From the NCBI RefSeq assembly GCF_019192735.1, contig NZ_JAHTKP010000017.1:62001-126000 (forward strand): a DNA stretch of 64,000 nucleotides. The letters run 5' to 3'. The notes beneath the pieces were generated by a model. The model was not told the DNA's origin. It searched no databases and saw only the letters and a program-made list of their open reading frames with translations. Positions 23,552 through 29,727 of this stretch are shown here, one piece after another (position 1 is the first letter of the stretch; every line of letters starts with the position of its first letter). The position numbers and the translations under genes are program-made. The stretch is from Kitasatospora aureofaciens. Lineage in GTDB: Bacteria > Actinomycetota > Actinomycetes > Streptomycetales > Streptomycetaceae.

Positions 23552-23825
23552 AAGTCATCGCGCCGGCCAAGGGGGTGCGTGCCGCGCGATGGGCGTCGAC
23601 TGTGCCAGGTCGGGCCAGTCGAAGTCCGATGTGTCAACTATTGCACGGTCTCAGCATGCGGGCAAACCGGGCGTCTTGGATTGAAAGGTTTGTAACCTAC
23701 TTCACCTTTGGAATTTGCATAGGTTAACGCCGCCACCTGTGAATATTCATGATCAGCGGGCAGAGGTGGGGGTCTTTCTCGGTCGAATCCCAGTCGGGCC
23801 TCGGCCGAAGCGAAGCGGCGGGGGC
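23552..23825. other. AT-rich orphan segment between two convergent genes
   Basis: Around 23620-23750 the sequence is strikingly AT-rich for this genome. It contains TAACCTA (23693-23699) and TAGGTTA (23720-23726), perfectly inverted and 20 bp apart, a TTGAAA (23681-23686) and on the minus strand a TTGACA. Both flanking genes end towards it, so it is not an ordinary gene promoter. It could drive a small RNA or be the remnant control region of a lost gene. Confidence 0.45.
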
Positions 23826-24602
23826 CTACGGCTTGCAGACGTACGGGGTCGTGGTGCTCAGCACGGTGAACCCGAGCCGTTGCAGGATCGGGCGGCTCTG
23901 ATCACTGGCGTCGACCTGCAGGTAGCGGTAGCCGAGCTCGGCGGCGATCCGGGCGCGATGGGCGATCAGGGCCCGGTAGATCCCCCGCCCCCGCCAGGCC
24001 GCCACGGTGCCGCCGCCCCAGAGTCCCGCGAAGTCCGTGCCCGGGCACAGCTCCATGCGCGCCGCGCACACAGGCATGTCCCCGGCCATAGCCACGACCA
24101 TGCTGGCTGTCTCCGAGCCCTCGGCGAGCTGGTCGAGCAGTCGTTGCCGCAACCGGGCGCTGCTGGTGCCGAAGGCCTGTTCGTGGACGTCCGCCAGGAG
24201 ATCCACCCCGGCAGGGTCGGTCACCGCGCGCAGGTGGATGCCCTCCGGCAGCGCGACGTCGGTGGGCAGATCCTGGACGGGCGCGACCATCACCGCCTCC
24301 TCCGGACCGGCTGTGAACCCGGCCGCCTCCAGCCGCCTCCCGAGGTCGCCCGGCCGGTCGTGGGCGTAGGCCTTCCACTCGAACTCGCGCCCCAGGGCAG
24401 TGAAGTACCGCACCTGGGCCGCGATCGCCTCGTCCGCCGTGGTGGTGCTGACGTCCGACCAGACGATGCCGTTCCAGTCGTGATCCGTGCCGACCTGCCG
24501 CACGACGTCGCCGTCCCGCTCGACGCGGGCTCCGGGGCTGTCGGGCCGCACGTCGCGCCGCAGCTGGCGGTCGAACAGGGCGAGTACGTCGTCATGGTCC
24601 AT
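23826..24602 (-). CDS. GNAT-family N-acetyltransferase
   Basis: A 258-residue protein whose C-terminal half is a GNAT fold. The acetyl-CoA-binding motif A is visible as VAAWRGRGIYRALIAHRARI, followed by YLQVDASDQSRPILQRLGF (motif B). The N-terminal ~110 residues resemble the degenerate first GNAT-like lobe of two-lobe Streptomyces acetyltransferases. The ATG lies inside the last codons of the upstream HTH gene (11-nt overlap), implying coupled translation. The acceptor substrate is unknown; the regulator upstream suggests a small detoxification or modification unit. Confidence 0.85.
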   Translation of the reverse strand: MDHDDVLALFDRQLRRDVRPDSPGARVERDGDVVRQVGTDHDWNGIVWSDVSTTTADEAIAAQVRYFTALGREFEWKAYAHDRPGDLGRRLEAAGFTAGPEEAVMVAPVQDLPTDVALPEGIHLRAVTDPAGVDLLADVHEQAFGTSSARLRQRLLDQLAEGSETASMVVAMAGDMPVCAARMELCPGTDFAGLWGGGTVAAWRGRGIYRALIAHRARIAAELGYRYLQVDASDQSRPILQRLGFTVLSTTTPYVCKP

Positions 24603-25503
24603 CCGCCCAGTTCAGCACGGGTGCGGGCCGCTGTGCCACGGGGTTTCCGTCACCCATCGCTCTGCGTACCTCGGCCGCGTGCCGACGGACGACGGCGGGG
24701 GAGAGGCGGGGCGGGGGTGGCGGCGTTCGTTGGCCGGTGGTGCCAGTGCGGCAGACGCGGCAGAGGCCCCCGAGGAGGGCGTGGGGGCGGCAAGGGGTGC
24801 GGCAGTCGGTGCACTCCAGGATGCGGGTGGCCGGCTCTTGGACGGGGCGTTCCGGGGGCATCTTGTCGATCAGGCGGCGGTGGGTGAAGCCGGCCGGGCT
24901 GTGGACGGCCGGTGGGAGGCCCGCGATGAGGGTGGCTGTGAACAGGGCGGGCGGGGTGCCACGGGCCAGCCACTCGGCGGCGAGCGGTTCGAGGGCCTCG
25001 CAGTCGGCGGCGGAGAGGGCCAGGCGGGCGTCGGCCAGCCCGAGGCCGGCGAGGGCGGCGTAGGCCGGGGAGGTGGGAGGAGCGGGGGAGGCGCTTCGCT
25101 CCTTCGGGGGATCGGGTGCGTTTTCCGTTGACTCGCCCGCCTCGCCGGTGACGAGGAAGCGGGCCCACCAGGCGTCGCTGCGGGGCGTTCGGGAGAAGTA
25201 GGTGCGGAACACCCACCGGCATTGGTCGCCGCTCACGCGCTCGCGGACGCGGCGCAGGTGACCGGCGGTGGAGAGGGTGTTGAGGGCTGTGCGGACGGCC
25301 ATCTGCCCGTAGTGGGGCTGGAGGGCGGCGAGCGTCTTCGCGTCCATGGCGGCGCCGTCGGGGAGGTGGTCGATCAGGGAGGCGAGGTACGCCTCGCGGG
25401 CCGGGAGGTGCGTGAAGTCGTTCGCCCCGGCGGGAAGTTGCCCCGGAGCGGACTGCTTGCCGTATCCGGGCGCGGCCATGCGAGTAGAGTCGTGATTAGC
25501 CAC
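24592..25503 (-). CDS. Winged-helix (MarR-like) protein with a C-terminal Cys cluster
   Basis: The 303-residue protein has an N-terminal winged-helix region (LIDHLPDGAAMDAKTLAALQ, then AVRTALNTLSTAGHLRRVRE and the wing ending WVFRTYFSR). The C-terminal part has a Cys-rich segment (ECTDCRTPCRP and GGLCRVCR) that could bind metal. The annotated start is GTG 25503; an in-frame ATG at 25479 is an alternative and neither has a clear ribosome binding site. An imperfect palindrome GTGGCTAATCAC overlaps the first codons and could be an autoregulatory site. It overlaps the GNAT gene by 11 nt. Confidence 0.75.
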   Translation of the reverse strand: MANHDSTRMAAPGYGKQSAPGQLPAGANDFTHLPAREAYLASLIDHLPDGAAMDAKTLAALQPHYGQMAVRTALNTLSTAGHLRRVRERVSGDQCRWVFRTYFSRTPRSDAWWARFLVTGEAGESTENAPDPPKERSASPAPPTSPAYAALAGLGLADARLALSAADCEALEPLAAEWLARGTPPALFTATLIAGLPPAVHSPAGFTHRRLIDKMPPERPVQEPATRILECTDCRTPCRPHALLGGLCRVCRTGTTGQRTPPPPPRLSPAVVRRHAAEVRRAMGDGNPVAQRPAPVLNWADGP

Positions 25504-25732
25504 AGGATCGAGTCCGTTCGATCGTGCCGGTCAGACCCCCGTTCGGTGTTGGCGCACCGGCGGGGGTTGATTTGTTACTGCGCACGCTACACGGCGGAAC
25601 GGGCTGTGGCGAAGCAGTGACGATTAGTCATATCTGCTGCGCGCAATGGTGGTTGGAAGGTGGTTACCCACCCATTCCACTAGGGGGTCACTCGACCGCA
25701 GGCCCTTGAGCTTCGGACGCCCATCCTCTTCG
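25504..25732. other. 229-bp gap upstream of the winged-helix gene
   Basis: The segment lies between the start of the winged-helix gene and the 3' end of a truncated DUF5753 gene. Composition is less GC-rich than average. No gene, RNA element or convincing promoter was recognised. Confidence 0.3.
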
Positions 25733-25945
25733 CTACAGCTTCTCCACCTCTCTCCTGATGAACTCCGCGGAGTTCGTGATGCCGAGTGCCTCGGCCTGGA
25801 AGATCGCCTGGCGCGCGCTGAGTTGGCCGACGACTTGCGGATCGTTGTGCAGGAGGTTGGTGCTGTGGGTCTCGACGTAGGCGTAGCGTTCGTGGTTCAC
25901 CGTCTCCACGATGACCAGCGAACCCGAGAGGCTGCAAGGGATTCC
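25733..25945 (-). pseudogene. C-terminal remnant of a scr1/XRE-DUF5753-type regulator
   Basis: About 70 codons ending VGQLSARQAIFQAEALGITN, SAEFIRREVEKL and TAG match the end of DUF5753 domains, including SLVIVETVNHERYAYVETH, where a strand precedes the final helices. In full-length relatives this follows an N-terminal XRE HTH. Here the frame upstream becomes antisense to another truncated gene, so the HTH and most of the DUF5753 are missing. The junction near 25945 is approximate. Confidence 0.65.
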
Positions 25946-25949
25946 TCGT

Positions 25950-26231
25950 TCGGCCGGCGTCGAAGTTTCCGATGCCAGCCCCGACCTCCCGGTCCCGCGC
26001 CACCCCGCCCCCGACGACGAGTCCGGTCGCGGCCTCGAACTCGTCGCCGCCCTCGCCACCTCCTGGGGCGCGCACTCCCGCGGCGAGCGCTACATCGGCA
26101 AAACCGTCTGGTTCACACTCGCCCTCTCCTCGCCGGCCTACCCGCCCGCTCCGGATGAAGCCTTTGCGGAAGATGTGGCGTCCACTCGTGATCTGCTCGG
26201 CGACAAGGCGACTGAGTGGCCAGCCGACTGA
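25950..26231 (+). pseudogene. C-terminal remnant of an RsbW-like ATP-binding protein
   Basis: The frame reads VEVSDASPDLPVPRHPAPDD, then ESGRGLELVAALATSWGAHS and GKTVWFTLAL, which is the G1-box-containing C-terminal half of HATPase_c_2 regulators; the N-box half is missing. The tail after residue ~70 is variable. It faces away from the adjacent truncated DUF5753 gene. Intact divergent ATPase/XRE pairs are common in Streptomyces (one is at 54.9-57.0 kb here), so both halves look like the outer ends of one such pair after an internal deletion. Confidence 0.65.
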
Positions 26232-26245
26232 ACACGTTCCGTCGC

Positions 26246-26280
26246 TGCGCAGGAAGTCGGCCCCGTCGACCTCCTGCGCA
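26246..26280. repeat. Imperfect palindrome, copy 1 (flank of the EamA cassette)
   Basis: TGCGCAGGAAGTCG pairs with CGACCTCCTGCGCA at 13 of 14 positions around a 7-nt loop. A related palindrome in the same orientation is at 28316-28348. It can serve as terminator of the ATPase remnant. Confidence 0.7.
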
Positions 26281-26300
26281 ACCCCGGTACCATCGGGCCT

Positions 26301-26345
26301 GTGAACTCGTACTGGCACGTCGTTCTGCCACCGCTCTGCGCCTGA
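26301..26345 (+). CDS. Putative 14-residue leader peptide upstream of the DMT permease
   Basis: GTG at 26301 opens a frame encoding VNSYWHVVLPPLCA and stop. TACCAT at 26288-26293 ends 7 nt before this GTG, the Streptomyces leaderless layout, with TCGACC 16 nt further upstream as a poor -35. The peptide is rich in rarely used aromatic residues (Y, W, H) and has a Pro-Pro pair, features seen in attenuation or ribosome-stalling leaders. It ends 126 bp before the permease start. Function is inferred; it could be fortuitous. Confidence 0.45.
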   Translation: MNSYWHVVLPPLCA

Positions 26346-26471
26346 TCGGGCGCTCGGTGGTGGCTTGACCCCGCTGTCCCGGCCGGCCTTCGTCGCCGCC
26401 AGGGGGCTGTTGCGTGCGCCCGTTTCGAAACCAGTTCCCACGACGGTCTTCGACGACGGAAGTTCACCACT

Positions 26472-27359
26472 GTGCCCAACCGCACCCTCAACCCCGTTAG
26501 CGGGCCGCTCCCGATCCTGGCCGCCGCCATACTCTGGGGCACCACCGGGACCGCCAGTTCCCTCGCCCCCGCCGGGGCGCCCCCGGCTGCCATCGGCGCC
26601 GCCGGGCTCGTCCTCGGCGGCCTGCTCCTCTTCCTCTCCACCCGCACCGCCCGTTCCCTGCCCCGGGTGTGCACCCGCCGTGAGCGGTGGCTGCTCGCCC
26701 TGGGCGCGGTCGCGGTGGCGGGCTACCCGGTCACGTTCTACCCGGCCGTGAGCCGTACCGGTGTGGCCGTGTCCACCGTGATCGCCCTCGGCAGCGCCCC
26801 CGTCTTCACCGGCCTCCTCGCCTGGCTCACCCGCCAGGCCCGGCCGACCGCCCGCTGGGTCGTCGCGACCACGACGGCCGTCCTCGGCTGCACGATCCTC
26901 GTCCTCGGCCCCGAACTGACGGGTGGCACCACGCCCGTTGACGTCCTCGGCGTGCTGCTGGCCGCGCTCGCCGGCCTCTCGTACGCCGCCTACTCCCTCG
27001 TCGGCGGCAAGCTGATCGCCCACGGGCACCCGTCCGGCGGCGTGATGGGCGCGATGTTCGGCGGGGCTGCGCTGCTCGTCCTCCCCGTCCTGCTGCTCAG
27101 CGACGGCCACTGGCTGCTCACGCTCCGGGGCGCGGCCGTCGCCCTCCACCTCGCCGTGATCACCACCTTCCTCGCCTACCGCCTCTTCGGCCAGGGCCTC
27201 CGCCACACCACCGCCCAGACCGCCACGACGCTGACGCTGGCCGAACCCGCCGTCGCCGCCCTCCTCGGCGTCGCCGTCCTCGCCGAACACCTGCCTGCCG
27301 CCTCCTGGTTCGGCCTGGCCGTCCTCGCCACCGGCCTGGCATTCCTCGCCTTCGGGTGA
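26472..27359 (+). CDS. DMT-superfamily (EamA) permease
   Basis: The 295-residue protein has about ten hydrophobic helices arranged as two EamA repeats, e.g. LPILAAAILWGTTGTASSLA at the N-terminus and VLLAALAGLSYAAYSLVGGK at the start of the second repeat, and LAEPAVAALLGVAVLAEHLP near the end. Such drug/metabolite transporters export amino acids or small metabolites across the plasma membrane. It starts at GTG 26472, weakly preceded by GGAAG. The upstream short ORF suggests translational or attenuation control. Substrate unknown. Confidence 0.9.
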   Translation: MPNRTLNPVSGPLPILAAAILWGTTGTASSLAPAGAPPAAIGAAGLVLGGLLLFLSTRTARSLPRVCTRRERWLLALGAVAVAGYPVTFYPAVSRTGVAVSTVIALGSAPVFTGLLAWLTRQARPTARWVVATTTAVLGCTILVLGPELTGGTTPVDVLGVLLAALAGLSYAAYSLVGGKLIAHGHPSGGVMGAMFGGAALLVLPVLLLSDGHWLLTLRGAAVALHLAVITTFLAYRLFGQGLRHTTAQTATTLTLAEPAVAALLGVAVLAEHLPAASWFGLAVLATGLAFLAFG

Positions 27360-27374
27360 TCCGTGAGTAGCGGT

Positions 27375-27411
27375 CCGGGCCGGGCCGGACCGAGTTCCGG
27401 CCCGGGCCCGG
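27375..27411 (+). terminator. Hairpin terminator after the EamA gene
   Basis: CCGGGCCGGGCCGGA pairs with TCCGGCCCGGGCCCGG with a single bulge and a 6-nt loop, 15 bp downstream of the permease stop. Confidence 0.7.
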
Positions 27412-27426
27412 GGGTAGCGTGATCCG

Positions 27427-27945
27427 GTGATCGAACTCGACTTCACGGGCCGGACCTTCGTGAACTTCCGGCACCACCCCTTCCCCGACAGCCGGGGGCA
27501 CGGCTTTCGCTGGGTCGATCTGAAGTCCTTCCGCTTTCCCCCGGGCACCCGGAACAGGGACTTGCTGACCGCCCTCGTCGCGCACGAGTACTTCCGCGAC
27601 GACTACGCAGGCGGCGGCATCGATCCGGACGGGCTGCGGCACGGTCCGTACTGGATCCGGTGCGTGCCTTCGGACGCGTACGAGCGGGCGGTGGAGTGCC
27701 TCACGAGGCCGAACCCGGTCCCGGACACCGGCCCGCAGTCAGTCGAAGCCGTCGAAGGACCACGGCCGAGCCGGCGAACTCGAACGGCTAAAGTCGGTTG
27801 TCGCGCAGGTGTTCTGGCGCCCTCTCCTCACGACGGAACGGAGCTCGCCCATGCCGAACGCCACCCCGCTCGACATCCTCGCCCGCTATCGGCAGGCGAT
27901 GCTCGACAAGGACGCCGACGCCCTCGCCGACCTCTACGCCGCTGA
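27427..27945 (+). CDS. Hypothetical protein, leaderless, overlapping the next gene
   Basis: GTG at 27427 is preceded by TAGCGT and 6 nt, so the transcript is probably leaderless. The first ~95 residues (IELDFTGRTFVNFRHHPFPD ... VAHEYFRDDYAGGGIDPDG ... YWIRCVPSDAYERAVECL) look like a compact soluble domain with good codon bias. The remaining ~75 residues are Arg/Pro/Ala-rich and run 95 bp into the downstream SnoaL-like gene, so the original stop was probably lost by frameshift. No family recognised. Confidence 0.6.
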   Translation: MIELDFTGRTFVNFRHHPFPDSRGHGFRWVDLKSFRFPPGTRNRDLLTALVAHEYFRDDYAGGGIDPDGLRHGPYWIRCVPSDAYERAVECLTRPNPVPDTGPQSVEAVEGPRPSRRTRTAKVGCRAGVLAPSPHDGTELAHAERHPARHPRPLSAGDARQGRRRPRRPLRR

Positions 27946-28297
27946 TGCCGTCCACGACTTCCCCTTCCTGTTCCCCGGCATGCCCGAGCGCTACGCAGGC
28001 CGCGAGGAGGTGCGGGCGGGCTACCGCGCCGCCTGGGGCGCGAGCCCGGCGCAGCCGAAGGAGATCCACGAGATCGCCGTCCACCAGAGCACGGATGCGG
28101 AGGTGATCACGGTGGAACAGGTCGTCACCGGCACGATCGCCCCCACCGGCCGCCCGTTCACCGTCCCGGGCCTCCTGGTGATTCGCATCCGCGACGGCCG
28201 CATCGTGCACGTCCGCGACTACATGGACGGCCTCGGCGTAGCCCACACCATGGGCCGCCTGACCGCGATGGCGGCCCGCCTGGAGGGCAGTGCCTGA
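27851..28297 (+). CDS. SnoaL/NTF2-like fold protein
   Basis: The 148-residue protein has the cone-shaped NTF2-like pattern: LDILARYRQAMLDKDADALA then LYAADAVHDFPF, and GLLVIRIRDGRIVHVRDYMD near the end, as in nuclear transport factor 2 / SnoaL-type cyclases and ketosteroid-isomerase-like proteins. Catalytic residues cannot be assigned. ATG at 27851 is preceded by GGAACGGAG; an upstream in-frame ATG at 27809 is less likely. It overlaps the preceding ORF and ends at the second copy of the 26.2-kb palindrome. Confidence 0.85.
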   Translation: MPNATPLDILARYRQAMLDKDADALADLYAADAVHDFPFLFPGMPERYAGREEVRAGYRAAWGASPAQPKEIHEIAVHQSTDAEVITVEQVVTGTIAPTGRPFTVPGLLVIRIRDGRIVHVRDYMDGLGVAHTMGRLTAMAARLEGSA

Positions 28298-28315
28298 TCG
28301 GTGGTGGGGGAGGGG

Positions 28316-28348
28316 GCGCAGGAAGTCGGCGGGGTCGACTTTCTGTGC
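28316..28348. repeat. Imperfect palindrome, copy 2
   Basis: GCGCAGGAAGTCG pairs with CGACTTTCTGTGC at 11 of 13 positions around a 7-nt loop. Its left arm is identical to the palindrome at 26246-26280. It lies between convergent gene ends and may act as a two-way terminator. Confidence 0.65.
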
Positions 28349-28356
28349 GGCGGGGG

Positions 28357-29202
28357 TCAGCAGTGGGTGGAGAGGCACCATGAAGTCACCAGGGACTGCT
28401 GGATGCGCTGGAGGGTTGTGGGCCAGGTTTCGGTGGGGCCGGCTACCAGGAGGGCGTAGGTCTGGCCGTCGGGGGCGGTGAGGATGTGGTCGATGACGTG
28501 GCGGGTGGGCTTGCCGGGTGGGGTGTAGGCGTATTCCAACTCGGCGGCGCCGCCTGCGGTTTGTTCGAGGCGGATGCGCTGGTAGCCGGGGAAGCGGGTG
28601 GGGTTGCCGGCCAGGCTGCTGTCGGTGGCGGAGGCTTGGGCCAGCGGGGTGCCGGTGCCCATCACGAAGACCTGGATCAGGCTCGTGCCGTCGGGGGAGT
28701 CGTAGAAGACCGACGTGCCGTCCGCGCGGCGCTGCCAGCCGTCGGGGACGGGGAGGGTGAATCCGGCCGGGTCCTGGACGAGGGTGAGGCCGGTGGTCGG
28801 GGTCGGTGCTGGCGTCGGGGTGGATGGTGTCGGGGTGGGGGTGGGGAAGGGGGAACGGGAGAGTGTGGGGGAGGGGGAATGCGAGGGGGATGACGGGGGA
28901 GGCGAGGTCGCTGCGCTCACCGGCTGCTTCCCCTCGCTGCGGAGTGACAGCAGGTACCAGCCGCCGCCCGCGATCCCGCCGATGAGCACGCCGGCCACCG
29001 CCGCGAGCACGATCGCCTGCGGGCGCAGCTTGCCTGGCGGTCGCGGCGGTCGCGGCGGTCGCGGCGGCCCTGGCGGTCGTGGTGGCCGCGGAGGCAAGGA
29101 CGGAGGCGGTGGCGGCGGCGGGACGGGCGGTGGCGCCGGCGCGCCCGGCCCGGCCGGCCGGGTCACCCAACGTTGGCGCTCGGCATCCCATTCCAGATCC
29201 AT
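28357..29202 (-). CDS. Membrane-anchored Pro-rich protein with extracytoplasmic domain
   Basis: Third gene of the SGGAVA-motif unit, starting 3 nt after the preceding stop. The 281-residue protein has an extreme N-terminal MDLEWDAERQRWVTRPA box, a ~40-residue Pro/Arg tract, one transmembrane helix (AIVLAAVAGVLIGGIAGGGW, about residues 63-83), a Ser/Thr/Pro linker, and a ~130-residue outer domain beginning LTLVQDPAGFTLPVPDGW and ending QRIQQSLVTSWCLSTHC. The last domain resembles the extracytoplasmic sensor parts of Streptomyces Ser/Thr kinases, but no kinase is present. Function unknown. Confidence 0.8.
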   Translation of the reverse strand: MDLEWDAERQRWVTRPAGPGAPAPPPVPPPPPPPSLPPRPPRPPGPPRPPRPPRPPGKLRPQAIVLAAVAGVLIGGIAGGGWYLLSLRSEGKQPVSAATSPPPSSPSHSPSPTLSRSPFPTPTPTPSTPTPAPTPTTGLTLVQDPAGFTLPVPDGWQRRADGTSVFYDSPDGTSLIQVFVMGTGTPLAQASATDSSLAGNPTRFPGYQRIRLEQTAGGAAELEYAYTPPGKPTRHVIDHILTAPDGQTYALLVAGPTETWPTTLQRIQQSLVTSWCLSTHC

Positions 29203-29205
29203 GGC

Positions 29206-29727
29206 TCAGCCCAGGAACTGCTCGATCGCCTGGACGACGGCGAGCGCCGAGGCGAGCCCGGACACCACGGTCCCCGCGCCCTTGAGCAGGTCGCGCAGCC
29301 GCTCCAGCCGGGAGCGACCGGCCGTGCCGGTCTGCTCGATCTCCGTGCCGACGGCCTCCAGCTCGCCCTCCACCTGCGCCACACCGTCCCCCTCCGCCCG
29401 TGCCAGCAGCGGGAGTTGCTGCCGCAGCGTACGGACGGAGGTGAGCAACTGCCGGGCCGAGGCGTCGAGGTGCACCGAGGAGTCGACGGCCCGGGCACCC
29501 GCCCCGGCCGCCACCGCGCCCCCGCTCATCGCCCCGATCGCGATCCCACTGGGGGAGCCGGCCGGAGGAGCAGCGGGAACGACCGGAGCAGCCTCCCCGA
29601 CCCGCTGCGACCGGTCCTCCGCCACCGCGTGGTCCCCCGCCGCGACCGCCCCGCCCGACAGGTGCCCGATCGACACCCCGCCCGTCTGTTCCCGCTCTTC
29701 GTTGGTCACTGAAAATCCCTCCGTCAT
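29206..29727 (-). CDS. Small protein with two SGGAVAAG motifs and a coiled coil
   Basis: The 173-residue protein carries two copies of a Gly/Ala motif, VSIGHLSGGAVAAGDHAVA (about residues 18-36) and IAIGAMSGGAVAAGAGARA (about 62-80). They are followed by a long amphipathic, probably coiled-coil helix (RQLLTSVRTLRQQLPLLARA ... VEGELEAVGTEIEQ) and a C-terminal hydrophobic helix (AGTVVSGLASALAVVQAIEQ). ATG overlaps the stop of the upstream gene (ATGA). The same motif ends the upstream protein, suggesting homotypic assembly. No family is recognised; an amyloid-like interaction motif is an inference. Confidence 0.75.
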   Translation of the reverse strand: MTEGFSVTNEEREQTGGVSIGHLSGGAVAAGDHAVAEDRSQRVGEAAPVVPAAPPAGSPSGIAIGAMSGGAVAAGAGARAVDSSVHLDASARQLLTSVRTLRQQLPLLARAEGDGVAQVEGELEAVGTEIEQTGTAGRSRLERLRDLLKGAGTVVSGLASALAVVQAIEQFLG

